From JACOTK01 sp963743945 (GTDB lineage Bacteria > Actinomycetota > Acidimicrobiia > Acidimicrobiales > CADCSY01), in NCBI GenBank assembly GCA_963743945.1, contig CAVURO010000004.1, forward strand, positions 1 through 64,000: 64,000 nt of DNA, in the 5' to 3' direction. A program made the position numbers and the translations under genes. Shown here piece by piece: positions 51,385 through 60,227 of this stretch. The notes beneath the pieces were generated by a model. That model made no database searches, was not told the DNA's origin, and worked only from the letters and a program-made list of their open reading frames with translations. Every line of letters starts with the position of its first letter. Position 1 is the stretch's first letter.

Positions 51385-52230
51385 GTGAAGGATCTCAAGG
51401 GTAAGACCGCAGTCGTCACCGGGGCAGCGAGCGGTATCGGCAGAGCCGTTGCCGAGAAGCTCGCGGGCGAGGGCATGAACGTCGTGCTCGCCGACATCGA
51501 GGAGAAGTCGCTCAAGGCAGCCGCCAAGGAAATGAAGGCGGACGGTGCAAACGTGTTGGCCGTGGCGACCGACGTGTCCAAGGGCGATTCGGTCGACGCC
51601 CTCGCCGAGGCGACGTTGAAGAAGTTCGGCGCCGTGCACGTGGTCCACAACAATGCCGGCGTCGGTGCAGGCGGCATGTCCTGGGAGCTCACCACCGAGG
51701 ACTGGGAATGGGTGCTCGGCGTCAACCTGTGGGGCGTCATCCACGGCATCAGGGCCTTCGTGCCGCACATGGTGGCCCAGAACGAGGGTCATGTGGTCAA
51801 CACCGCATCGATGGCAGGGCTCATCTCGGGCATCGGCATGGGCCCGTACAACGCCAGCAAGCACGCCGTGGTCACCATCTCGGAGACCCTGTTCTACGAG
51901 CTGTCGGTGATGGCGCCCAACGTGCATGCCTCGGTGCTGTGCCCGGGTTGGGTCAACACCAAGATCCTCGAATCCGAGCGCAACCGCCCCGACACGCTGC
52001 GCAACGTCGACGACGACAGCGGGTTCGCCACCGGGCCGATGGCTTCGATGGTCAGCCAGTGGGTCGCCGATGGCCTCCCGCCTGCCGAGGTGGCGAACCT
52101 GGTGCACAACGCCATCATCAACGAGCAGTTCTACATCCTCACCCATCCGGAATGGGCCGGGATGATCACCGACCGAACCGACGACATCGCCAACCAGCGC
52201 AACCCGCGCTTCCCCTCGATCCCGAGCTGA
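51385..52230 (+). CDS. Short-chain dehydrogenase/reductase
   Basis: A 281-residue classical SDR. TGAASGIGRAVAEKL binds NAD(P), NNAGVGAGG, S of NTASMAG and Y-x-x-x-K in YNASKHAV make the catalytic set. GTG 51385 follows GAGGAGGGGGA. A tail region after residue 200 has NVDDDSGFATGP. Substrate unknown. Confidence 0.92.
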   Translation: MKDLKGKTAVVTGAASGIGRAVAEKLAGEGMNVVLADIEEKSLKAAAKEMKADGANVLAVATDVSKGDSVDALAEATLKKFGAVHVVHNNAGVGAGGMSWELTTEDWEWVLGVNLWGVIHGIRAFVPHMVAQNEGHVVNTASMAGLISGIGMGPYNASKHAVVTISETLFYELSVMAPNVHASVLCPGWVNTKILESERNRPDTLRNVDDDSGFATGPMASMVSQWVADGLPPAEVANLVHNAIINEQFYILTHPEWAGMITDRTDDIANQRNPRFPSIPS

Positions 52231-52242
52231 CGCTGCAGAGGC

Positions 52243-53340
52243 TCAGGCCTCTGCCGCCTTGGCCTCGTTCTCACGGGCTTCCTGCGAGACCGCGATCAGC
52301 CGTGCCAACACTGCCGCCGCCGCACCATCGTCGATGGAGCCGGCGGCTTTGTTGTATGCGGTGGCGAGGTCATCGGCAGCGCCGCCGACAACCAGGCCCG
52401 CTGCCGCGTTGAGCAACACGACCTCGCGATGCGCCCCCGGTTCGCCGGCCAGGACCCTCTGGGCAAGCTCGGCGTTGCGTGCCGGGTCCCCACCGCGGAG
52501 AGCCTCGGCCTCGACAAGAGCGATGCCGAGGCTCACCGGGTCGAGGTCGTAGGTGCGAAGCTCGCCGTCACGAAGCTCATGAATGGTCGAGGTGGTCGTG
52601 ATGGTCAGCTCATCGAGCCCGTCGTGGCCACTCACGACCATGGAGCGCTCGGCCCCTCGTGCCGCCAGCACCCCGATCATGCGCTCGGCCATGCGCGGGT
52701 CGGCCACACCGATCACCTGGCGACGAAGGCGAGCGGGATTGGCCAAGGGTCCGAGGACGTTGAAGACGGTCGGCACCCCCAGCTCGCGACGCACCGGCCC
52801 GACAAAGCGCATCCCCGGATGAAATCTGGGCGCCAGACAGAAACCCATGCCGGCCTCGGTCACACAACGAGCGACGCCCACCGGCCCGAGGTCGATCGCC
52901 ACGCCGAGCGCCTCGAGCAGATCGGCCGAGCCACTCGTCGACGACGCGGCCCGGTTGCCGTGCTTGCACACCGCCACGCCCGCACCCGCCACGACCAATG
53001 CGGCAATCGTCGATATGTTGAGCGCTGCCTCACGACGGGGTGCGGCGCCCCCCGTTCCACAGGTGTCGATCACCACGAGATCGGGCGACAGGACGACGCG
53101 CTCGGACGCGACGGTCATCGCCTCGACCATGCCGACCATCTCGTCGACGGTCTCGCCCTTCACGCGCAGCGCCACGATGAACGCCGCCACCTGGGCAGGC
53201 GTGGCGCCACCCGCGAGGATCTCGCCGAGTGCCGTCGCGGCGCTCGGCGTGCTCAGGTGCCCACCGGACATCACCCGCCCGAGGATGGCAGGCCAGCCAC
53301 CGAGCGCAACGAAGTCCGGTGACGGGACGTGATCGGTCAT
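52243..53340 (-). CDS. trpD: Anthranilate phosphoribosyltransferase
   Basis: A 365-residue TrpD. DTCGTGGAAPRREAALNIST is the PRPP loop, longer by three residues than the usual GTGGDGxxTFNIST and without its Asp. KHGNRAASSTSGSADLLEALG is typical, as is FNVLGPLANPARL. ATG 53340 chosen. Tryptophan step 2; no other trp gene adjoins. Loop change is a lineage feature or a substrate shift. Confidence 0.88.
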   Translation of the reverse strand: MTDHVPSPDFVALGGWPAILGRVMSGGHLSTPSAATALGEILAGGATPAQVAAFIVALRVKGETVDEMVGMVEAMTVASERVVLSPDLVVIDTCGTGGAAPRREAALNISTIAALVVAGAGVAVCKHGNRAASSTSGSADLLEALGVAIDLGPVGVARCVTEAGMGFCLAPRFHPGMRFVGPVRRELGVPTVFNVLGPLANPARLRRQVIGVADPRMAERMIGVLAARGAERSMVVSGHDGLDELTITTTSTIHELRDGELRTYDLDPVSLGIALVEAEALRGGDPARNAELAQRVLAGEPGAHREVVLLNAAAGLVVGGAADDLATAYNKAAGSIDDGAAAAVLARLIAVSQEARENEAKAAEA

Positions 53341-53350
53341 CGGCGGAAGG

Positions 53351-53608
53351 CTACGCCGTGCGTCGACGCTGACGAACGATACGACGGCGGTCACGTTCGG
53401 TTGCGCCTCCCCAGACGCCTTCGTGCTCCCGACCGATGAGTGCGTACTCGAGACAGGCGACACGAACCGTGCAGCCTGCACAGATGTCCTTGGCGCTCTC
53501 GGCCTCCTCGTCGGTGACCGGATAGAAGATGTCGGGGTCGAGACCCCGGCACGCTGCTTGCTCGTGCCAGGATTGTTGCGTGATGGGGGGGGTCACTTCC
53601 GTACTCAT
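53351..53608 (-). CDS. whiB: WhiB-family regulator
   Basis: An 85-residue WhiB-like protein: C20, C43, C46 and C52 (ICAGCTVRVAC) bind [4Fe-4S], the GVWGG turn is EGVWGGATERDRR, and the basic tail RRIVRQRRR binds DNA. Start-stop spacing to trpD is 10 nt. Confidence 0.94.
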   Translation of the reverse strand: MSTEVTPPITQQSWHEQAACRGLDPDIFYPVTDEEAESAKDICAGCTVRVACLEYALIGREHEGVWGGATERDRRRIVRQRRRTA

Positions 53609-53703
53609 TCTTTGATCAGTGGACAGGCACGGCTCCCGCCGGGCCCCATCCAGCCGTGTCCCTGGATTATTGTCCAGAGGAACTGGCTCGTCCAGACCGG
53701 CTG

Positions 53704-54312
53704 TCAGACTCGAAGATCACCCGCCAGCGACGCCTTGGCTGCCTCGCCGAGCGTGATCTCCTCTTCGTAGGCAGGGTGCGCAACCGCCAGGGTGACCGGC
53801 CCTTCGACGAAGGCGGCGATCTGTTCGTCGGTGAAGGCAAAGGTCACGTAGTGCACCGAGGCCGTCATGTCGGATCGGGTGAGCTGCTGCTCATGTGCGG
53901 CCTCGGGCGTGCAGCGCACGACCCCCCCCTCGCTTCCCTCCAACAACCCGAGGCGGAACTCGATGGCGCGTTCGATCCCCACCAGCGCCGGCAGCCATCG
54001 CTCCATCTCCTCCTTGGACGTGAGCTCGATGAACACGGTCGCCGCGAGGTGGTTGGACTCAGGAATGAGCGGGTTGTACGCATCCAGCTCGGCCTGAATG
54101 GCCTCGTCGGTGATCAGACGCTCGGCTCGTGCCATCTCGTGGATCTGGAATTGCACCGTGTCTCGATTTTCGAACACCAGCGTCACCACCGGGCCGATGC
54201 TGACCCGCCGATCACGTTTCAGGGCGATGATGCGATCGCGAATGGTCTCGCGGTCGCGCTCGTAGGCGCGAAGGTCGACGATGTCGTCGATGGTCAACTT
54301 CTCCTGTGTCAT
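53704..54312 (-). CDS. DUF3501 family protein
   Basis: A 202-residue DUF3501 protein (LTIDDIVDLRAYERDRETIRDRIIALKRDRRVSIGP; VQFQIHEMARAERL). It is the last gene of the Fur-rubrerythrin-FeS oxidoreductase operon, a set known to travel together. Overlaps the oxidoreductase stop by 4 nt. Confidence 0.88.
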   Translation of the reverse strand: MTQEKLTIDDIVDLRAYERDRETIRDRIIALKRDRRVSIGPVVTLVFENRDTVQFQIHEMARAERLITDEAIQAELDAYNPLIPESNHLAATVFIELTSKEEMERWLPALVGIERAIEFRLGLLEGSEGGVVRCTPEAAHEQQLTRSDMTASVHYVTFAFTDEQIAAFVEGPVTLAVAHPAYEEEITLGEAAKASLAGDLRV

Positions 54313-55610
54313 GACGTGGTCGTCTCCTCGGCGATGCCATAGGCGCGGGCCATCACCTGAAGCGGGTGCAGGGCCCGGCGAGCTGTCTCCTGTTCGATGG
54401 CGCCGTTCGCGAGGTGACAGTCCCCTGCCACGACCTCGCAGTCATGGTCCTCGATCGCCGTGGCCAACGGCTGGGCCACCATGCGGGCGAGCTCGTAGTT
54501 CTCCGCCCGATAGCCCCAGGTGCCGTCGATGCCCGAGCACTTGTTGACGAGCTTGATCGTCGTGCCGGTCAACTTCATCAGGTCACGGCTCTTCAGGCCG
54601 ATGTTCTGCGCCTGGAGATGGCAGGACACGTGATACGAGATCGACTCGGGGACCGAGCCATCGAAGGAGGTGTCGAGCTCGGTGTCCTCGCCCTTGTGCA
54701 GCTTCATCAGATACTCCGCGGCGTCGTAGGTGTTCGCCCCGATCAAGGCTGCATCGGGACCACCCACGTAGTCGGGGTAGTCCTTCTTCAGCACGTAACC
54801 GCAGGTCGGCTGGGGCACCACGATGTCGCGCCCCGCACGCACCTCGGCGGCCAGGATCGGGACGTTCTTCCCGGCCTGGCGCAGGAAGGAGTCGAAGTCG
54901 CCGGCGTGCAGGAAGGGCGCCCCGCAACAACCGGCGCCCTCGGCCAGTGAGCATGCAACACCGTTGCGCTCGTAGACGGCGACGAGGTCCTTGCCGATGG
55001 CGGGGTTCTGGTACTCGACAAGACAGGTCGGAAAGACCGTCACGGAGCCCTGCCGACGGGTGAGGGTCGGCGTCACACGCTTCTTGAACCACGTGCTGAA
55101 GCGTTGACGCGGATAGGGGGGCAACATCCGCTCGGCCGCGATGCCCGTGACCTTCTCCATCACCCGACGGGGAAGCGAGCCCGGCGTTTGGGTCACGGCA
55201 TTGGCGAGGGGAGCGACCATGGTCGAGAGCGTGCCCACCAGATCGGTTCGCCCGAGCGCCTGGTCGGTCAGCTTCGCTCGCAGACCGTCGTCCTTTCGAC
55301 GAACAACCGTGTTGCGCAGCATCAGACGCGGGAAGTCGAGCTCCCACTCGTGGGGGGGCACGTAGGGACACTTCACGTAGCAGAGCTTGCACTGGTAGCA
55401 CTCGTCGACGACCTTGTCCTGCTCGGCGACGCTGAGCGCCTCCACGTTGCCGTCATGGGCATCGATGGCCTCGAAGAGGCTGGGAAAGGAGGGGCACAGG
55501 TTGAAGCAGAGGCGACAGCCGTGGCACAGGTCGTAGACACGCAAGAGCTCGCCGCGCATGTCGTCCTCATTGTCGTACCGCGGATGTGTGGGGTCGTAGG
55601 TCGTCGTCAT
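54309..55610 (-). CDS. FeS oxidoreductase (GlpC/HdrD-like)
   Basis: A 433-residue protein with two [4Fe-4S] clusters, CHGCRLCFNLC (C29, C32, C35, C39) and CYQCKLCYVKC (C71, C74, C77, C81), then two CCG domains (GAGCCGAPFLHAGDF; VSCHLQAQNIG with KCSGIDG). ATG 55610 matches the family. Likely electron donor or acceptor for the rubrerythrin in peroxide detoxification. Confidence 0.9.
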   Translation of the reverse strand: MTTTYDPTHPRYDNEDDMRGELLRVYDLCHGCRLCFNLCPSFPSLFEAIDAHDGNVEALSVAEQDKVVDECYQCKLCYVKCPYVPPHEWELDFPRLMLRNTVVRRKDDGLRAKLTDQALGRTDLVGTLSTMVAPLANAVTQTPGSLPRRVMEKVTGIAAERMLPPYPRQRFSTWFKKRVTPTLTRRQGSVTVFPTCLVEYQNPAIGKDLVAVYERNGVACSLAEGAGCCGAPFLHAGDFDSFLRQAGKNVPILAAEVRAGRDIVVPQPTCGYVLKKDYPDYVGGPDAALIGANTYDAAEYLMKLHKGEDTELDTSFDGSVPESISYHVSCHLQAQNIGLKSRDLMKLTGTTIKLVNKCSGIDGTWGYRAENYELARMVAQPLATAIEDHDCEVVAGDCHLANGAIEQETARRALHPLQVMARAYGIAEETTTS

Positions 55611-55632
55611 CGTGGCTCCTCGCCGGCGCTCG

Positions 55633-55664
55633 GATCGTCCTGTTCGGTGATCGTCCTGTTCGGT
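55633..55664. repeat. 16-bp tandem repeat upstream of the FeS oxidoreductase
   Basis: Two exact copies of GATCGTCCTGTTCGGT in the 154-bp gap between rubrerythrin and the FeS oxidoreductase genes. Confidence 0.85.
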
Positions 55665-55764
55665 GGTTGGCGCAACCCCGCCGGCTTCCCGGGGCCAAAG
55701 GTGGCGCCCGGAAACCCGTGAGGAACGGCACTGCCCGGCTGGACAGTGCCTTGGTTCGCAATGC

Positions 55765-56184
55765 TCAGGAGGTGGACTCGAGCCCCTGGGTGAATCGACC
55801 GGCGTGGCTCTTCTCGGCGCGGGCGAGCGTCTCGAACCACTCGGCGATCTGATCGAGGCTCTCCTCGCGGGCGGTCTTGGCGAACCCGGGATACATCTCG
55901 GTGTACTCGTAGGTCTCACCTTCGATGGCCGACTTCAGATTCGCCGCGGTCTCACCGACGGGAACGCCGGTGACCGGGTCGCCCACCTCGGCGAGGAAGT
56001 CGAAGTGGCCGAAGGCATGGCCCGTCTCGCCCTCGGCAACGGAGCGGAACAACGCGGCGACGTCGGGGTAGCCCTCGACATCAGCCTTCTGCGCGAAGTA
56101 CAGGTAACGCCGGTTGGCCTGTGATTCGCCCGCGAAGGCCTCCTTCAGGTTCTCATGGGTCTTGGTGCCGTTCAGCTTGGTCAT
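55765..56184 (-). CDS. Rubrerythrin without rubredoxin domain
   Basis: A 139-residue diiron peroxidase: AFAGESQANRRYLYFA, AEGETGHAFGHFDFL and ARAEKSHAGRF hold the Glu/His ligands. The C-terminal CxxC rubredoxin domain is absent, so electrons must come from another protein, likely the FeS oxidoreductase. Preceded by a 7-bp GATGGTT repeat (about 56202-56236) in the 62-bp gap to fur. Confidence 0.92.
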   Translation of the reverse strand: MTKLNGTKTHENLKEAFAGESQANRRYLYFAQKADVEGYPDVAALFRSVAEGETGHAFGHFDFLAEVGDPVTGVPVGETAANLKSAIEGETYEYTEMYPGFAKTAREESLDQIAEWFETLARAEKSHAGRFTQGLESTS

Positions 56185-56246
56185 GATGTCGCTCCTTGCT
56201 TGATGGTTGATGGTTGATGGGGATGGTTGATGTTTGATCGAACGAG

Positions 56247-56666
56247 TCAGGGTCGCCGACAGGAGGCACAGCGACCCCGGAACACCACCTCGGTGCTGGT
56301 GAGCTCGAAGTCACCTGCGGCTGCCGGCAGAACCTGCACCTCGGGAAACGCCGCGTAGATGTCCTGGGCACTGCCGCACTCGATGCACACGAGATGATGG
56401 TGGGAGTCGACGTTGGGGTCGAAGCGAAACGAGCCGGTGCCGAGGTCGAGTTGTTGGATCTCGCCGAGCGATGCCAGGTCGTTGAGGGTCTGATACACCG
56501 TGCGAAGCGAGATGGACGGCATCTTGGCGCGGGCTTCGGCGAAGATCGCCTCCGCGGTGGGATGGGCGGTCGAGCCGTGGAGAAGCTCGAAGATGCACTG
56601 GCGCTGTGCGGTGTTCTTTCGACCGGTGGCCCGGAAAAGCTCACCGAGCTCCGTGGGACTCCTCAT
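56247..56666 (-). CDS. Fur/PerR-family regulator
   Basis: A 139-residue Fur-family protein. LFRATGRKNTAQRQCIFELL and PSISLRTVYQTLNDLASLGEI form the winged helix, DSHHHLVCIECGSAQDI the metal site; a CASC pair closes the structural zinc site. PerR is the likely subtype from the rubrerythrin operon it heads. Confidence 0.9.
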   Translation of the reverse strand: MRSPTELGELFRATGRKNTAQRQCIFELLHGSTAHPTAEAIFAEARAKMPSISLRTVYQTLNDLASLGEIQQLDLGTGSFRFDPNVDSHHHLVCIECGSAQDIYAAFPEVQVLPAAAGDFELTSTEVVFRGRCASCRRP

Positions 56667-56675
56667 GGGTCGAAC

Positions 56676-56695
56676 CTAGCAACAAGCATTGCTAG
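56676..56695. promoter_or_regulatory. Inverted repeat upstream of fur/perR
   Basis: CTAGCAA-CAAGCA-TTGCTAG, 9 nt upstream of the start, plus the AT-rich TTGACAACTATTGTTGATA at about 56696-56714 beside it. Probably the autoregulatory operator and promoter. Confidence 0.55.
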
Positions 56696-56759
56696 TTGAC
56701 AACTATTGTTGATATTTCACCAACCGCCCTGCCGGCACCACCCCTCGTAGGATGCCCTC

Positions 56760-58590
56760 ATGGCGACGGAGTCCGCATTCAACCGGGACCTCAGTCTTCG
56801 TCGCCTGGCAACGGAGCGCTTCGACGTGCTGGTCGTCGGCGGCGGCATCACCGGGGCGGGCGTCGCGCTGGACGCCGTCACCCGAGGGTTGAAGGTTGCC
56901 CTGGTCGAGCGCCACGACTGGGCGTCAGGAACGTCCTCGAAGTCCTCGAAGCTTGTCCACGGCGGGCTTCGGTATCTCAACCAGCGGGACTACCGCCTGG
57001 TCTACGAGGCACTGCACGAACGGCAACGGCTGCGGCGCAACGCGCCACATCTGGTGCGCCTGCTCCCGTTTCTCATTCCGCTCTTCGGCAGGGACGGCCT
57101 CATCGACCCGAGGTTGGCGAAGGCCGTCAATGGGGTTCTCTGGCTCTACGACCTCACGGGGGGATGGCGGATCGGCAGGCTCCATCGGCGCATCGGCGCG
57201 GACGAGGCCCTCGGACATCTTCCGAGCCTCCAAACCGACCGGGTGCAGGGTGGGTTCATCTACTGGGACGCGCAGACCGACGACGCCCGCCTCACGCTCG
57301 CGGTGGTCCAGACCGCCGCACGGCACGGCGCCGTGGTGGCCAACCATTGTGAGGTCATCGACATCAACGGCGACCGCATCACCCTTCGCCCCTCGACGAC
57401 CGGGGTCGCCACCGGTCCGTCACCCGGGACCCCGGACGGCGAGATCGTGGTTCGGGCGACGGTCGTGGTCAATGCAGGCGGGGTCTGGGCCGATGTCGTC
57501 CAGGCGCTCGGCGACCGGGCGCACCCCGATCAGGGGCCCGGCACGGACGAAGTCGCGGTTCCCCGCCGAACGCTGCGGCCGGCAAGGGGTGTGCACCTGA
57601 GCGTGCCCCGTGGGCGACTGTCGAATGACATCGCGGTGGTCCTGCCGGTGCGCGGCACCAAGCGCTCGATCTTCGTGGTGCCCACCGGTGAGCACACCTA
57701 CATCGGCACGACGGACACCGACCATGCAGGTCCTCTCGACGAGCCGCTCTGCACGACCGATGAGCTCGACGAGCTCCTCGGTGCCGTCAACGCCTGGGTG
57801 AGCGACCCCCTCACCCGCTCCGACGTGCGCGCCACCTGGGCCGGACTGCGTCCGCTGGTCGCCTCTGCTGCCGATGGCCGCACTGCCGACCTCTCCCGAC
57901 GTCACTCGGTCACCGTGTCACCTGCCGGCATGGTCACCGTCACCGGCGGCAAGCTCACCACCTATCGACGCATGGCCGCCGACACCGTCGATCTCGTGAT
58001 GGGCCGCCTCGGTCGACGGGTCGGGCGCCACAACCGCTGTCGGACGGCTTCGCTCCCACTCTGGGGAGCCGAGGGTTTCAAGGCGATGACCGATCCCTCC
58101 GCTCCCGCTGCGCTCGGCATCACGCCCGAGGTGACCGATCACCTCGCCCACCGCTACGGAGGCCTGACCCCTGGCCTCGTTGCGATGATCGAGGCGGACC
58201 CGAGCCTGGCCGACCCTCTGGTGGAGGGCCTTCCCCATCTGCGGGTGGAAGCCGTCCATGCAGTTCGCCACGAGATGGCCCTGACGCTCGACGACGTGCT
58301 GAGCCGCAGGGTTCCCGCACGGTGGTTGGATGCCTGCGCTGCCGCAGCAGCAGCTGAGTCCACGGCTGCGCTGATCGGCCCCGAGCTCGGCTGGGACTCG
58401 ACGGAGGGCGCCCGTCAGGCGGCCTCCTTCCGGGAAGCCGTCGCCCATGAGCGCTCGGTCGCCGGTCTGTCGACCCCCGCCAGGTACCCCACGTCGAGCG
58501 AGACCAGGCCGAGCGAGACCAGGCCGAGCGAGACCAGGACCGAGCGAGACCAGGCCGAGCGAGACCACGACAGAGCGGCGGCTGCCGTGA
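56760..58590 (+). pseudogene. glpD: Glycerol-3-phosphate dehydrogenase, frameshift in C-terminal repeat
   Basis: An aerobic GlpD of about 609 residues if corrected: DVLVVGGGITGAGVALDAV binds FAD, SSKSSKLVHGGLRYL and KLTTYRRMA are family motifs. In a 15-bp repeat near the end (58496-58556) the third unit has one extra base (A 58539), so the frame runs on as one 972-codon ORF to 59678. Without that base GlpD ends as PSETTTERRLP with TGA 58588-58590, which overlaps the next gene's GTG as GTGA. The catalytic part is intact, so the enzyme might still work as an extended protein. Confidence 0.88.
58496..58556. repeat. 15-bp tandem repeat in the glpD C terminus
   Basis: Four copies of GAGCGAGACCAGGCC, the third carrying an extra base (16 bp), plus a part copy. 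Encodes PSETR repeats in frame before the extra base. Confidence 0.92.
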
Positions 58591-60144
58591 CCACGCCCCC
58601 CGAACCTCGACGGCCGGCGCCGGGGCGGCCCACTCCCCTGCTGGGCGACGCCGGCTACCCAACCGCCGGCTCCCCGCTCCAGGCGCGCTTCGCCGAGGCC
58701 ATCGTGGAACTTCCGCAGGACTTCGTCGCCCAGCTCGAAGAGGTCTGTCCCGCTGGTCGACACCGGGGACCGGGACCGAGCCGAGGCAGGGGTCGACTGG
58801 TGGCCGTTGGGCGCGCTCTGGATGCTCGACGGCGACGATCGATCGAGGCGACTGCCGTCGTTGCCCGGTGTCGTGGCACGCCCCTCGTGTGCCGAGGAGG
58901 TGGCCGCCGTGCTGCGGCTCTGCAGCGAGCATCGGGTGCCGGTGACGCCGGCCGGTGGCAGAAGCGGGGTCTGTGGCGCAGCGCTGGCGATCCACGGCGG
59001 CGTCGCCCTCGACCTCTGCGCCCTCAGCGGCATCGTCGGCGTGGACGCCGTCTCGGGCGTGGTCGAGGTGGATGCGGGAACCTTCGGCGACGTGTTCGAA
59101 TCCGAGCTGCGCTCGAGCCACCGGCTGACCCTGGGGCATTGGCCTCAGTCCATGGCGCTCTCCACCGTGGGCGGGTGGCTCGCCTGTCGTTCGGCGGGGC
59201 AGTTCTCCACCCGCTACGGCAAGATCGAGGACATGGTCGTGGGCCTCGAGGTCGCGATGGCCGACGGTTCGTTGGTTCGCACGGGCGGCGCACCACGGGC
59301 GGCCGTCGGACCCGACCTCACCCAGCTGTTCGTCGGCTCGGAGGGAACCTTGGGTGTCATCACCCGAGCCCTACTGCGCTGTCACCCACTTGCCGCGGCC
59401 GAGGCTCGCGCCGCCTACGGGTTCGCGGACTTTGCATCCGGCATCGATGCCTGTCGCCGCATCGTGCGTCGCGGCGCGACGCCGGCGGTGCTTCGCCTCT
59501 ACGACCCGGCGGAATCGGCCCGCAGCCACCACGTGGACGACCGAGCCGTCCTGTTGGTGCTCGACGAGGCCGACCCTGCGATCGTCGCCGCGACCATGGG
59601 CATCGTCGCCGAGGAGTGCGCCGCCGCCGACCGGCTCGATGCGGCGCTCGTCGAGCAGTGGCTGCAGCACCGCAATGACGTGTCCGCCCTGGGCGCCCTG
59701 CTCACCAAGGGCTGGGTGGTCGACACCATGGAGGTTGCCGGCCCTTGGTCGATCCTGGCCGACCTGTACCGGGACGTGCTCGAGGCACTGGGATCGGTGG
59801 AAGGCATGCGCAGCGCCTCCGCACACCTCTCGCACAGCTACCTCGACGGCGCCTGCCTGTACGTCACGTTTGCGGCCCGCCCACCCGAGCCGGCCGACGG
59901 GATGGCCCGTGAACGCTGTTATCTCGAGGCATGGAACACGGCCACCGGTGCCGTGCAGGCATCGGGCGCTGCCCTGAGTCACCACCACGGCGTCGGATTG
60001 AACCGCCATCGCTTCATGCCAGACGCCCTCGGCCCCGCGCTGTCGGTGCTCAACGCGATCAAGGGCGCCCTCGACCCGGCGGGCGTGTTGAACCCCGGCA
60101 AGCTCGGCCAGATCGACCCATTCGCCGAGCTCAGTTGGCCATGA
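58587..60144 (+). pseudogene. FAD-linked oxidase (alkyl-DHAP synthase/GlcD-like), frameshifted
   Basis: An FAD-binding PCMH oxidase of about 518 residues when corrected. From GTG 58587 the frame reads FAEAIVELPQDFVAQLEEVCPA; one extra G at 58755-58756 then shifts it. The rest continues VDTGDRDRAEAGVDWWPLG, VTPAGGRSGVCGAALAIHGG, SVGGWLACRSAGQFSTRYGKIEDMV-like and SEGTLGVITRALL. The intact ORF seen from TTG 58807 lacks the N terminus. Placed between glpD and glpK, so a glycerol-3-phosphate or ether-lipid link is likely. Confidence 0.82.
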
Positions 60145-60227
60145 CCCGCCATCGGTTCCCTTCCTTCCGGTCAACATTCTTTCGTTCCGGCCAACATCTC
60201 GACCCCGCATCCAGGAGGCCCCACCCC

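Noticed and set aside
56760..59678. Real GlpD-oxidase fusion of 972 residues
   Set aside because: After the repeat the frame soon loses coding pattern, and the oxidase continues in another frame; two single-base insertions explain it better.
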